A stretch of 64,000 bases of DNA. Source: Agelas oroides. Lineage: Eukaryota > Porifera > Demospongiae > Agelasida > Agelasidae. Shown here in pieces: positions 11,126 to 23,400 of this stretch. The notes under the pieces were generated by a model that searched no databases, was not told the origin of the DNA, and saw only the letters and a program-made list of their open reading frames with translations. Location: NCBI GenBank assembly GCA_949130485.1, contig OX422183.1, forward strand, positions 29,245,316-29,309,315, written 5' to 3'. Position 1 is the stretch's first letter; every line of letters starts with the position of its first letter. A program made the translations under genes and the position numbers.

Positions 11126-11764
11126 CTGTGTGCAAGTAAAAGAGCTGGATTACATGTTATGCATGCAGCAATTAACAATACCATTTCAGCAACAGTGTAG
11201 TGTAAGTGGAAAGTAATATGCATGTAAAACACAACATTTTAGCTGTACTGAAGTAAAGATTGTGGCAATTGATCATTCCCAATTTTAAAGCAATGCATGC
11301 ACGTACATGTATATAAAACTTATAAGTACAGTGCTTGTTATACAACATCATTTCCTGCCAATTCTGAAGAATGGCATGCCACATTACGTACAAGAGTAAA
11401 GTTGCTGGCAAGGGCGATTATAATGTCTATGACTTACCTACCATTCAAAATAGTGATAGTTACATTAAATTCTCATGCTTTAAATAATGAGACACTCTCT
11501 ACAGCAGACTTTGAATCAAGTAGCTACACCCTAAACTTTTCTAGACTGATTTTTTCTGTATTATAGATAGAAGGGAGACTGCTATGTGGGTACCTTTACT
11601 GCAGGTCTGGTTGTCTCTGATGCAGCTAGTTACACCCCAACACAACATAATATAATCCATTAACGTCTTGTACACTATATGAATGTGTAGTAAAACCTTT
11701 CTAGCTTGAAGCTTTTTACTACCGTTTTGGCATCTTGATGTGTAGTTTATAACTTGTTACATAC
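11126..11764 (-). other. Tyrosinase 1 second intron
   Basis: The donor GTATGT at 11759-11764 and an acceptor at 11126-11127 join codon halves cleanly to give DTP-Y-GGPDYAH. The intron is about 640 bp and AT-rich, with nothing else recognisable. Confidence 0.75.
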
Positions 11765-12276
11765 AAGGAGTGTCCTTTGCTACATAGTGGTGAAACCAGA
11801 TAAACGAGTGGTAAACTCCAATAGGTACAGTTTGCAGTTCTGCTAGATTATTGCAGTCTGGTGGAGAAATGATCACCCTGTAACGATAGGTGGTGCTGCT
11901 CTTGGCCATTCGTAACTGACTAATGTAAGTCCTCCATTCCTCATCAGTCAACTCAGAGGTTGATCTTCTTTGACGAATGTACTTCTGATCACAGTTAGGG
12001 CCCCGATAACCGAATGCACACTCCCCGCAATCATATCCACCGTAGTTGGAGCTACAGTTACAAATTCGAGTGAAGTAAAAATGTGGCCAGTTCTGACGAG
12101 TGTCATTCTCATTCACTGTGATCATAGGGATTTGGTATATCAACACATGCACCACGACTTGGAGTGAGACTGCTTCCACAAGGACCTGCATTTGAAGCTG
12201 AACCAACATTTTCTGGAGTGGGACAACACTCCCTGCTTGTAAAGCTGTTTGCATTGGCACATGGTTCTGGCTTTCC
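11765..12276 (-). CDS. Tyrosinase 1, cysteine-rich N-terminal exon with apparent frameshift
   Basis: After a good acceptor (ttgctgaaatag) the first frame encodes PEPCANANSFTSRECCP, then PCGSSLTPSRGACVDI. This is the N-terminal ECCP ... CG ... G-C-I cluster also seen in tyrosinase 2 (KECCPDSCGS, GNCVDI) and in vertebrate tyrosinase. A second frame then carries RQNWPHFYFTRICNCSSN, YGGYDCGECAFGYRGPNC (the EGF-like cluster) and FIWFHHYVAKDTP with the first CuA histidine. The two frames differ by one base within roughly 12085-12145. The total length confirms a net +1 base relative to an intact frame. Either this allele is a pseudogene or there is a sequencing or assembly error. The exon with the signal peptide should lie upstream. 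A hydrophobic MAGLMPIAFGILLVAEIG sits just upstream at about 12290-12345, but it would be intronic if the acceptor is used. Confidence 0.75.
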
Positions 12277-12655
12277 CTATTTCAGCAACAAGCAGAATGC
12301 CAAAGGCTATTGGCATGAGACCAGCCATAGTTTCTAAAGGAAACAAAACTGTGTTCATAAAATCATGCAAGATAAATGCAGCAGTTTGCATTATTGGGGC
12401 GATGCTGAGTGAGCCCCATTTGTATATATATACTAGGAAAATGGTGAGGCAAGTGTGAGCAAGCAGCATTGAACTGTTATATAGGCTAAGGCTTTACCAG
12501 TGAAGTATCAGATAACAGCACACAGGTGGTATGTAGCTAAAGAAGGTTTATCACTCTACTGTCTGCAAAAGTGCTTAACAGCTTAGAGAAAACTGTCATG
12601 ATTACAGAGGGTAGCATGTCATGGAGTAATACCACACAATGGGCTATTCCACTTA

Positions 12656-12829
12656 ATAAGGGTGCCCCCTATGGATGACAGTGCTATTTGCCTACCCTAT
12701 TTTGGATTGACACCCCTATGACAGACAGTAGTTTACTGAGGGTTACCAAAACAGTACAGAGATATCCTAGTACGTCAATACCTACTGGGACAGACACAGA
12801 ACAACCATCCACATAGGGGGTACCCTTAT
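12656..12829. mobile_element. Small MITE, TIR ATAAGGGT
   Basis: A 174-bp element. The left end ataagggtgccccctatg is matched by the right end catagggggtacccttat in reverse complement. Flanks are AT-rich, and a short TA-type duplication is possible but not clear. It is non-coding. Confidence 0.7.
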
Positions 12830-13069
12830 AGCACAATGGAGCCATTTGTTCTATACCTAACCAAGTACTCAGGCTAACTCTAGGCTAAGTCTGAACACAG
12901 CCTGGCTTGTCATGCATAGTCCATACTTGAGGCATCTTTGTGAGTCCGTCAGATGGGAGTCGCCATGCATCAGCTGTGGAGTAGAATCTCTGCTGCATTC
13001 TTTGTTAATTAAGCCTGTCTACACAACTGTTAGCGCTTGTATAAATAGACATACGGTATAGGTACTCAC

Positions 13070-13190
13070 GCCCTGGCTGCCTATTCTGAAGTTCCTGCCA
13101 ACATAACTGTGCTATCCCTTGTACAATAGGTGCACACGTTCCGATTGTCCTTCCTGGCTGTCTTTCATAAGCGTCATCCTTCAAGCTCAC
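13070..13190 (-). CDS. Lone 5' exon, unidentified gene
   Basis: An ATG-started frame MSLKDDAYERQPGRTIGTCA continuing to CWQELQNRQPG. It ends at a strong GTGAGT donor (positions 13064-13069) in phase 1. The composition is polar and protein-like, and there is no signal peptide. I do not recognise a family. It lies about 800 bp upstream of the tyrosinase 1 exons on the same strand. It could be a 5' exon of that transcript or of another gene whose next exons I could not find between 12280 and 13060. Confidence 0.4.
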
Positions 13191-14590
13191 CTTGGAACTA
13201 GCTGCCTAAGGCTAAGTGGTAAGCGAACAGCTTGAGAGCTCATTCGTTGAGAATTTTGAACTGTAGCCATTCCATTGCTAGGCAGTTTTGTTGCTAGAGA
13301 GAAATGCTCAGCAGTTTTGTTGCTAAGGAGAGAAACGATTTGATTGGCTATAGTATAAATACCTTAAAAGATGAAACCATAAACACCCTTGCGCTTTGCG
13401 CGCGGTGTTCACATAGGTTTCCACGGGGCCACGATCACCTACTAGGCTTGGCATACGATCCCAAGACCTGGGCCTGCCCAATGAGTACAGTCTTGGCCAC
13501 TGTGGCCTTTCTGCTGCTTCTAGACACAAGCTTGCTTTCACAAGCAGGCACTTCACACTACTCACAGCTACTGACACTACAGCACTCTACTAAACTCCTT
13601 CTTTTTTTATTTTTTTTGAAATTTTTTTAAGTCGATCTAAGCTTATCTTCAAAGTTCCGACCACCACATGAGGGGTTCCGCCAGGCCACATCTTAACTAA
13701 CTTAATTATAAACTGATTATTGGATGTCAATGCCGACGGAAATGGGGAAAATCCCCAATTTTACGGACAGTGAACGGATGAAGTCTCCCAAAACGGACTG
13801 TGCGCTAAAAGTTTACAAAGACAAAGAATTCTGTCGGCTTGGATTCCAGGTTTGTTGACCTTGGAAACACAGGGTTCCCTGCCACCTTAAGTATTGCATA
13901 CATTGCGCGTCGGCCCATCCCTACATAGAGAGTCTACCGACTCTCTGATTTACGTGGGTCCTTTAAGTTGCATCTTGTGGTGTAATTATATTACGAGCGA
14001 AGTAACGACACCCCAAGATGCTCATAAGCAGTTTAGTGCTGCAGGTTTTCCTTACACTTTAGAATTAAGTGGTACGTAGGTGAAAACTTTGGGAATAGGC
14101 TTTAGCAAAACGCAGTTCATTGCTACTTATGAACAGCACAAAACACATGTGGATCTGCACCAAGCACCATGTTACTGTGGGATCTTATTTGACAAGATGT
14201 GAGGTAAGCACTACTTATCTAAAAACTTTATGAAATGGTTTATATCAACTTGAATGCAGTTCACTGGTATTTAGCTAAAAGGCTTTACATTAGCATAAGG
14301 CTTCTTTAAAAAACTTTGCCCTCAAGGGAGGAGCCTGACATAAGTTTACTAACTGTGAATAGCAAGGCACGCCTTAACCTGCCGATGCCTGTGCGTTACG
14401 CAGCATATTGAACGCGTGATGTCACGTAAGCGGAAAAATCACTTCGGGAGTCGCTGTGAGGGGTGAGGATGGTGTAGCTGGTGAAGGGAGAGTTGTTGGT
14501 GTACCAAAGTTTCATTCATGGGGTAAAGTGCACCATGCCCTTAATGAATATCAACTCAGATTGGATGTCTAACGCTTCCTCTGGCCTGTG
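13191..14590. other. Non-genic stretch
   Basis: No gene is supported. It contains a T-rich run at about 13601-13628. A hairpin at about 13967-14024 is formed by gcatcttgtggtgt against acaccccaagatgc. A partial extra copy of the 14591-14843 unit lies around 13948-13990. Confidence 0.5.
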
Positions 14591-14843
14591 TATTATATTG
14601 GGTTATATTATTTACGCGGGTCCTTTAAGTTGCATCTTGGGTATAACATCTAGATGGTCCTATGCACCTATTGGCTTATTGTGCATGTGTGTGACCTTTG
14701 ACCTGTAAGACAGTATTGTATTATATTGGGTTATATTTACGCGGTTCCTTTACATTGCATCTTGGGGTGTAACATCTAGATGGTCCTGTGCACCTATTGG
14801 CTTATTGTGCATGTGTGTGACCTTTGACCTATAAGACAGTATG
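14591..14843. repeat. Tandem duplication of a ~125-bp unit
   Basis: Copies at 14591-14718 and 14719-14843 share tattatattgggttatat, tttacgcgg, gcatcttgggg, acatctagatggtcct, and cctttgacct with aagacagtat. They differ at scattered bases. A third, partial copy lies near 13948. It is non-coding. Confidence 0.85.
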
Positions 14844-16817
14844 CTAGTGCAAAAGTCACTTTCTAAGAAAGCTACATGTATATAGCAATTTAGTTCTTAA
14901 ATTTTAGCTCCAATTTCTGTTTTGTTTCCTGTTTCAATTGCCTGCTTTGTCATTTGACCAGAATGACACAATCATGCAAAGACAACATAATATCTGTTAC
15001 ACTAGAGTTGTGTACATTCAGTGCACATGCATGAAATTTTGACAATTTACCATGCCATTACTTTAGAGTACATGTGCCCCTTGACCTGAGACTAATTCAC
15101 GTGCTGGCTATACTTCAACCACTCAGTGTAGTATGACTACCTTCCCATCTCTTAGTGTGGATTTGAAAATATCAAAGTATGCCCAGAAACTGTTGCACAA
15201 AGTGTTTCTAACCACTACCACTGTGGACACTTCTACATGAAATGGAGATTGATCTCTGACAGATAGTTTAGCATCAACCCAACAACAAATTAGACTGAAG
15301 GTCACAGACATCCAACTCCACTTTCTGTAAAAATAGTAACTATAGCCCAAACGTCATCTAGCTATCATGAAAGCTTACTGACCAATATTGACCAATCACA
15401 TTTCACTATTCTGTGTGAATATACTCTAAAGTACTGGGATACCACAGTAGTTCATTCAATTCACCTAAATGAATTTTCTTGGAAATATCACTGCTACTCA
15501 GAGGATACTGTGTGATACTTGACAGGTCCTACACAGCTTTCATTATCATGTATGCACACTAACAAATTATGCTGGTTGAGTGCGGGACCATACTTTTACA
15601 GTGCAACATAGCATGGTTAATGTTAAAACTGGGAAAATGCTACCATCTGTACCTTTACAGTATGAATCTTTTCATCCTTAAATCCTGCCAGAACCACAAA
15701 TGTGAATACTGCAGTTTCACAAACTATAACACTCCTACACTGCACTGTAATGCAATAATAGGTTCTTAAAAATTGATTGTTATGTGGAACAAGTATGTTC
15801 ACTTGTTCTATGTATACCTCTTTAATGAGGCAATGAAGTTCAATGTGAAGGATGTGAGTTCATATCCATTATCACTGACCCTGCCAATTCACCACACATA
15901 GAAAGAGCTTAAGTGTGTGGGTAGACAATACAACCTTCCTTCACACTTGTACATAGTACCCAATTTTGTCTAGTGTGTGTGGGAGGTGAATTAACTGGGA
16001 AGCGTTCCTCAAATGTGTCCTGAGCTCACATCCTTCTCTCCATCTAACAAATTTTTTGCCTAGTAATCAATTTCTGTGTTAAGTACACATCTAAGACTGG
16101 TGAACATAAAACATTGCTTCATACTGCACTTGACTTCCATTTTATCTCAGAAGGGTGCAGGGTTGTTAATTAGCACCAACTAGCGGGCAAATCGCACTAC
16201 TTCCTGCTTAAGCTGTCACTAAGCCCCACCCAATTTCTCCACTCACTCCTGTGGTCCCTGTTGGAGGTATGTAAGTTAGTGTATTGGTGCTTGCAACTAT
16301 ATTCTTCCCATTTGTGAAATAGTGGTGAATGTGTATTGCCACTAGCTGTAATGCAACTAGTTTACTCTTGTCTAGCACTAACAGTGCTGCATGAGTGTCA
16401 TTCTCACATCTCTATAGTGTCTCTTCCCACTTCCATCTTAAGTTTGTGAGGCAAAGAAGTTTTATGCATTGATAAGTGACCAAGGTAACGTTTTGTGTCT
16501 CTTGTGTGGGAGGTGAATTGGCTAGGACATTTCCAGGGTTGCATGGTGCCTCTAAGAATTAATTAGTGTTTTAAAATTGAAATACTTGTCAGTCTACCAA
16601 GTAGCATGGTTGTGGCGGTCCATGACCTCCCCTATCAGGACTCATCACAATTTCAGGAGTCTCAATGACTTTCAAAATGTGTATTTAGGGGGAGGATGGC
16701 AACGTACACCTTGGACCACTGCTTTACATCAAAGTGTGACACCAGGAAGTCTGTTCATGATGTACATGTTTACTTAATGTATACATTTTGACACACAGCG
16801 TTATTGGCTTTATGCAG
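14844..16817. other. Non-genic stretch
   Basis: AT-rich DNA without defensible exons. A loosely palindromic segment at about 15855-16035 pairs ggatgtgagtt and aattcaccacaca with aggtgaatt and agctcacatcc, probably a decayed inverted-repeat element. Confidence 0.4.
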
Positions 16818-18208
16818 ATTTAGACAGAGGACATTGCTGTCCTGTGCACACAGTTAGACAGAACACATTGCTGTCTTGATGCACACGCTTAGACAAGGCA
16901 CGTTGCTGTCCTGTGTGTACACATTTAGACAGAACACGTTGCTGTCTCGATGCACACGCTCAGACAAGACACGTTGCTGTCCTGTTTGCACACACTTAGA
17001 CGGAACACATTTGCTGTCCTGTGTACACAGTTAGACAGAACACATTGCTGTCTCGATGCACACGCTTAGACAAGGCACGTTGCTGTCCTATGTGCACACG
17101 TTTAGACAGAACACGTTGCTGTCTCGATGCACACGCTTAGACAAGACACGTGCTGTCCTGTTTGCACACGCTTAGACGGAACACATTGCTGTCTTGGTTC
17201 ACACATTAAGACAGAACACGTTGCTGTCTCGATGCACACCTTTAGACAGGACACATTCCTGTCCTGTGTGCACATGTTTAGACAGAACACGTTGCTGTCT
17301 CGATGCACACGCTTAGACAAGACAAGTTGCTGTCCTGTTTGCACACGCTTAGACGGAACACATTGCTGTCTCGGTGCACACATTAAGACAGAACACGTTG
17401 CTGTCTCGATGCACACCTTTAGACAGGACACATTCCTGTCCTGTGTGCACACGTTTAGACAGAACACGTTGCTGTCTCGATGCACACCTTTAGACAGGAC
17501 ACATTGCTGTCCTGTGTGCACACATTTAGACAGAACACATTGCTGTCTCGGTGCACACGCTTAGACAGAACATGTTGCTGTCTCGATGCACACCTTTAGT
17601 TTAGACAGGACACATTCCTGTCCTGTGTGCACATGTTTAGACAGAACACGTTGCAGTCTCGATGCACACGCTTAGACAAGACACATTGCTGTCCTGTGTG
17701 CACACATTTAGACAGAACACATTGCTGTCTCGGTGCACACACTTAGACAGAACACGTTGTTGTCTCGATGCACACCTTTAGACGGGACACGTTCCTGTCC
17801 TGTGTGCACACGCTTAGACAGAACACGTTACTGCCTTGATGCACACCTTTAGACAGGACACATTCCTGTCCTGTGTGCACACGTTTAGACAGAACACGTT
17901 GCTGTCTCGATGCACACGCTTAGATAAGACACATTGCTGTCCTGTGTGCACACATCTAGACAGAACACATTGCTGTCTCGGTGCACACGCTTAGACAGAA
18001 CATGTTGCTGTCTCGATGCACACCTTTAGTTTAGACAGGACACGTTCCTGTCCTGTGTGCACACGCTTAGACAGAACACGTTGCTGCCTCGATGCACACA
18101 TTTAGACAGGACACGTTGCTGTCCTATGTGCACACACTTAGATAGAACACGTTGCTGTCTAGATGCACACGGTTAGCCAGGACAAGTTGCTGTCCTGTGT
18201 ATACACAC
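16818..18208. repeat. Satellite array, ~40 units of ~35 bp with internal dyads
   Basis: About 1.39 kb of tandem units around the core TTAGACAGAACACGTTGCTG followed by TCTCGATGCACACG. Two main versions interleave. In one, AGACAG faces CTGTCT. In the other, AGGACA or ACAGGACA faces TGTCCT or TGTCCTGT. Each unit therefore keeps a short inverted repeat while its sequence changes. Open frames on both strands (about 140 codons at 17102-17564) result from a unit lacking stops and are not genes. The array ends near tgtatacacacattgcag. Confidence 0.95.
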
Positions 18209-18248
18209 ATTGCAGTCCCGTTCTGTAGGGAGATATTATTTATGATGC

Positions 18249-18335
18249 AACACGCTTGCAGGCTTGATGGGACTGTTGGTGTGCTCTATTTGAATCAACG
18301 CGCTTGCTAGCTTGATGGGACTGTTGGTGTGAATC
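18249..18335. repeat. Two-copy short tandem repeat
   Basis: The segment cgcttgcaggcttgatggg followed by actgttggtgt is repeated as cgcttgctagcttgatggg with actgttggtgt, about 50 bp apart, directly after the satellite. Confidence 0.7.
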
Positions 18336-18350
18336 AATCATGCCGGAGAT

Positions 18351-18407
18351 TGCTGGAACAATGAATGGAAGTCAATATAATGTCGATTTCCATTCATTGT
18401 TCCAGCA
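18351..18407. repeat. Perfect 20-bp hairpin
   Basis: Arm tgctggaacaatgaatggaa (18351-18370) and its exact reverse complement (18388-18407) are separated by a 17-nt loop. It would fold into a stable stem whichever strand is transcribed. It could be a miniature foldback repeat or, less likely, a small-RNA precursor. Nothing in the flanks decides between these. Confidence 0.85.
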
Positions 18408-18409
18408 CA

Positions 18410-20251
18410 ATAAAGCACAGCATCACACTAGATGCTAACCTCGTGTAATGTAGTTGAAATCTTTCCAGACTCTCAGCAACTCACTCCCGACCTAGCGCGC
18501 GCTCCCAAATTAGCATGCAGCTCACAAATGCACGCGCGCCGTCTTGCTTCACCTTTGACCTCTCTGCTCAACATGCAATCCCGCACTCTTGTGGAGACCC
18601 ACACACTGGACAAGGTCATCACTAGCTCTTGCCTAGCTAATAGGCAGCTAATCAACAAAGTTGAGAGTGTGTAAAGCTTATGCAGCAAATATAACTTGCT
18701 CTTATCAATACACAAGCAATGCCATACCTGTTTCATCCTCTGGAACAACACAAAAGCAGAGGCTCCTCACCATGTGCATGGCCGCATGTCGCACCAAAGG
18801 GTTAATATACTTGGAGGCGCACGCCTACATCTCGGTGCATAGTGGCATTCATTTGGAATGGTTGCGTCATCTTATTAAATATTCATTTTAACTCTTCGCG
18901 CCGGTGCTGTGTGCTGTTGTACTTTGACCTCAACTGCTGACTTTGCTTGTTTGGAAAGACAAAGGTATTCAGTAGAAATTTACAAGTGTACCAATGCATC
19001 AGAACTCATGAATTGACATGTTGTTTGCAAAAATTATGGCCTACTCTGGTATTTGTACACATAGCTACTGAAGTTCTTCAGACAATCCATCCTGGGGTGA
19101 CATGCCTGTGTTTAATTATAAAGGTTTGGTTGCTAACATTGACAGATGAAAACGTGTTGGCCTGCAATAGGCAACAAGTTGCATCTTTGTCTTTGTGAAA
19201 CGAAATGGCTAAAAATCCTGACGGAATGTTGACTCATTATATTGTAAATTTTTTTGTGTGACATGTGCAAATTTGTGTAGAAATTATGTTTATCCAGTGA
19301 TGACTAGCTTTTCAAAGATGGCCTGGCTTACTAGTTTTCATATCTACAACATGTATTATTAATTCAAAGTGCTAATGTGCATGTTTGGTCTACAGAAAAG
19401 TGATTTAACCTGACCTAGTATATGAGATGGATCAGTGCTTTGAGAAGGGCATACTGGTATGAGTGAGTACATTGTATGCAGACACATCGTATGAATGAGG
19501 AAGTTGCCACTCATTAATAAACAATTCATATGTATTACATACTTGCAATTATGGAATTTGTACACACTCAGGCTGGCTCTAGAAAGCAGACATTAGGTAG
19601 TTGACACCATTTACTTTGCTTTTCCCCCAAAAAACATGAAACAAGCAGAACAATTAAGCATTTACAACAGAGATCACTCGTAAGTAAGCAAGTTAAGAGC
19701 TTTAGAACTTGGTTTTATCATTTTTGTGGTCCCATGATGCCCTAGTGACTCTAATCACTTCTTACTGCAAGTGAGGATGCCCTGGGATACATAAAGGCCA
19801 TAGTCGTACATACAATCTCCATGATCTTCATGTCCAAGACACCTTTTCAAACTGATGTACCTAGCTACCTTTTTACGTGACTCCATGCAAAGCTACAAAC
19901 CTAGATGGCATTTATTTGTCAACACTTTGGTCAAACAGGAGTCATAATATCACCTGTTTTCAGGTTCTGCAAAATATGTACAAGATAAAGGATAAAAAAG
20001 AAGGCATAAAAGAGAACTCCTACAGCTTTTTATTATCATGCTATAAAGTTGGCTGTTTCAATTTGGGATAAAAAAAATTATGGCAACTGATAACATAGAG
20101 ATTAACTTAGCCCTGCTTGCACATATTGAGTAATTTAAAGTTGAAGTCCAGATAATCCAGGGAAAGCCTTATTAGACTTTATAGAGAATACATGTATAAG
20201 GCAAGGAAAGCGTTTCTTCTGTGTTCTGGTGTGTTGTACAGGTGGCACAGT
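18410..20251. other. Non-genic stretch
   Basis: No exon or element with clear ends was found. A gtcaacactttggtcaaac stretch at about 19918 resembles the decayed repeat seen at 29513 and 52415. Confidence 0.4.
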
Positions 20252-20408
20252 GTACTTAGCAGGTCAGCATGTAAAGAAATCGGACTTGAATTGAAGATTC
20301 TACACTCCAAAGCGCATTTCTTACGCCTAAAGCAGTTAAATTCCTACAAATATTACTGAAAGTATACATAAAGCACCAGATATCTTTACGTGCTGACCTA
20401 GCAAATAC
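20252..20408. mobile_element. Small MITE with ~28-bp TIRs
   Basis: The left end runs gtacttagcaggtcagcatg then taaagaaa. The right end, reverse-complemented, runs gtatttgctaggtcagcacg then taaagat. It is 157 bp, non-coding and unclassified. Confidence 0.65.
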
Positions 20409-23400
20409 CACGTATAGTAGTGCAAGAAAAATTTCTGGATCAAATTATTTACAGTTGCCAAACAATTTGGCGCAAAGATTGTTCAAGCAGTGCGGCTAAT
20501 TCCTGACTCGAATGCATTGGGGCGCTTTTAAACAGAAGCTTTTTTGTCTCCAAATAATATGTTTCTTTCATGTGCTGTTGGACTGTAACTTGTTTGAGAT
20601 AAATATCAGTTACGGTTTTGGAAATATTAAAGCAATAAATTTACTATGCCAACAGCCTCCCACGCAGTTGATCGTGAACCTATCACACCAAAATAAGTAG
20701 CAACTGGAACGAATGGTTGCATGTTGTACGGCTTTATGTAATGGCCACATGTAGTCTAACATTGGGAATGTTTAACCCTTCAAACTACCTATGATGACTA
20801 TAGTCGTCATCGAAATTCGGCCTTACATGTTATCAGCTGGCGCAATCCATTTTGAAGATAGGTTCTGCGTTAGCAGAAAGGGTGGGACGAGGGGAGGTGG
20901 GTGGGTGTCACACGGAGGGTGACAGTACATGGCGGCTGATGCAGCTGGCTGTAGAAAAGCCCTGGTCAATGCCAGGTGGGCCATTGTTCTGCTTTCTTGC
21001 ACAAACGGGCCTAGAAAACACCCCTTTCACCTTGTAGGCGCTTCATTTCTGACATTTTGGGCAGCTTTCAGTCCGGAGGGGCGCTCTCTGGTCGGAGAGC
21101 CCTGATTATTGAACGCTCGCTAATGAGTGGGTGTGGTCAAGGTCATGAACTTGTAAAGGACATGTGGAAGTAGCCTCCTGCAGTGGCATGCAGCCTCTCA
21201 CCAGGACTCTGAGACGGATTCACGCGAGGGCGGCTCCGAGTCAGACCCCGAACTTGACCACACTCGGACAGTACCCGGAAGCCAGGATAACAGTAGCAGC
21301 TCGGACAGAGGCAACGACGAGGAGCAAGCGAATAGGCAAGCGGATTCATAATCCAAGGAAGCTCGCAGCCCCGACGAGGATGCGCACTACACACGCGGTC
21401 AGCATCCTAGGCATCCTAACCCGCGGAGGCAACACCACTCCCATCACCAGCGTGATGGAGGCCACGCCAGCCGGCATCAACAACATTGCTCGCATCACCA
21501 GCATGAGCGGGCACACTCCAGCAGTCATCGCTCTCATCACCAGCGTGATAGAGGGCCTACCCAGAGGCTCAAGCATAGCCCCACCCCCTTGCCTTCCAAG
21601 CGTTGCCACAGGCCTACACATAAGCACTCCCACTCTCAACCGAGCCATTGCTCAAGATCTCCACGCTCACCACAGCACACCAGATGGACTCGCCATGCAA
21701 ACACAGCCCGTCATCATCAGGTAGCTCGTTGGACAGCTTATCCAGTAGCCTGTTGTCGGACAGCTCTGACAGTCATTCAGACACATCTTCCAGTATAGAG
21801 CGACACCACCACCGATACCGATCCAAGCACCATTGTAAACGCAGGAGACACTTCTATAGGCATAGACATTCATCTATGGACAGCTGGGTAGCCGACATGG
21901 TAGTCAGCTTTGTGCCACCCATTCCTCGCCACCTACGTCGCAACCTCAAGCAGGGTAAGTATGTTAACTTTACATCACTATTGCTCCCTATGGACCCCCC
22001 TCCGTTGGTGCCTGGCAAGCAGCAACAGAGGGGGGAATCCAGCCATAGTATGCGTTCCTTCACTGATCAGCAGACTTGGCTTGAGGCATGGAACCGGTAT
22101 GCCTCAGCTAGGATAGCGTATGACCCGGACATTGTATTATCCCTGGTGAAATATCAAACCCTCATGGCAATGCTTTTCAGGCAATTCACACCTAAGGCAT
22201 CCATTGAGTACGACCCCCTGTTCTGCCAGGCTGCTGGGCAGGATGCATACTTGCCATGGGATTGCCTGAACAATCAAATCTTTGTGTATACCTTCACCCC
22301 ACTGCATGCACACACCCCCGAGGTTTGTGACCAAACTTCCCCTTTTGCAATGCCATCCAGCAGCCAATTCAAGATTGACAGTTTCAATGGGATCACTCCT
22401 TTCATCTCGACCATTCCATTTGCAGTGACTGCCCCTTTCACACCGACCGCCCCTTTCGGGACTCTGGCCAGCAGCTGGCCAGAGACCGCCCACCACTCAC
22501 ATCCCGCCTTGACCCACCACCAAGACCAAACTCTTCTAACAATGTCACCCATGATGCATCTGCCACCAAAATTTGCAAGCAGTACAACGTCGGGAAGTGC
22601 ACTCTCTTCGACTGCCGGTATGCCCACTCGTGCTGGATGCCTGGCTGCCACAGGTCACACCCAGGCAAAGGGTGTCCAAAACGCCCCAAATGAGCTCGGC
22701 CCAGCTCGAACACCCTTACAACACGCTCAATTTTAGCGTGAGCTCACAGGACATCCTGACAAAGCTTGGATTTCCAATCTGCTTACTGCAATTAAAATAG
22801 GTGTACGCATAGGACACTCTGGCTCCTGATACTACACACATGCATACAACCTGTCTTCAGCATTCCAGCACCATTGACCAAGAACTATCTAAGGAATGTG
22901 ATGCAGGTCACATCCTTGGCCCTTTCACGACATCTCCCATCTATCCCCTTCACTGCTCGGGCCTTGACACAATTCCAAAAAAGAATGGCAAATGGCGAAT
23001 GATTATGCACCTCTCTGCCCCAGCTGGCAGGAGTGTCAATGATGGCATACACCTGGATGAGTTTTCCCTTCATTACAGCTCAGTGGATGATGCGGTGGCG
23101 ATCCTCTTACATCTAGGCAAGGGAGCATTGATGGCAAAAATCGACCTCAAATCTGCATTTTGCATGATCCCTGTTCACTGTGTGGATTGGGACCTCTTTT
23201 GCATGCACTGGTGGACAGTACTGCGTGGATGCTTGCCTACCATTTGGCTTGCGTTCGGCTCCATTCTTATTTAATGAGTACACAATGGCAATTGAGTTGA
23301 TCATGACCCACAACTACCAGCTGTGTCACCTCATCTACTACCTCGACGATTTTTTCCTGGCTGCCACCCCCACCCCCCCCGCAATCCTTTTGCTGCCAGC

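Noticed and set aside
12113-12147. A 31-nt GT-AG segment whose removal would join the two tyrosinase 1 frames
   Set aside because: It is too short for a spliceosomal intron and would delete a conserved cysteine of the N-terminal cluster.
13304-13630. A 108-codon plus-strand ORF with a hydrophobic segment
   Set aside because: It ends in a T-rich low-complexity run, and a similarly long frame exists on the other strand. No family is recognised.
17102-17564. Long open frames on both strands with Cys/His-rich repeats
   Set aside because: They lie wholly in the 35-bp satellite. The unit lacks stops and 3 x 35 bp keeps the frame, so the frames are a by-product of the repeat.
18432-18674. An 80-codon plus-strand ORF next to the satellite
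   Set aside because: There is an open frame of equal length on the opposite strand, no motif and no splice context.
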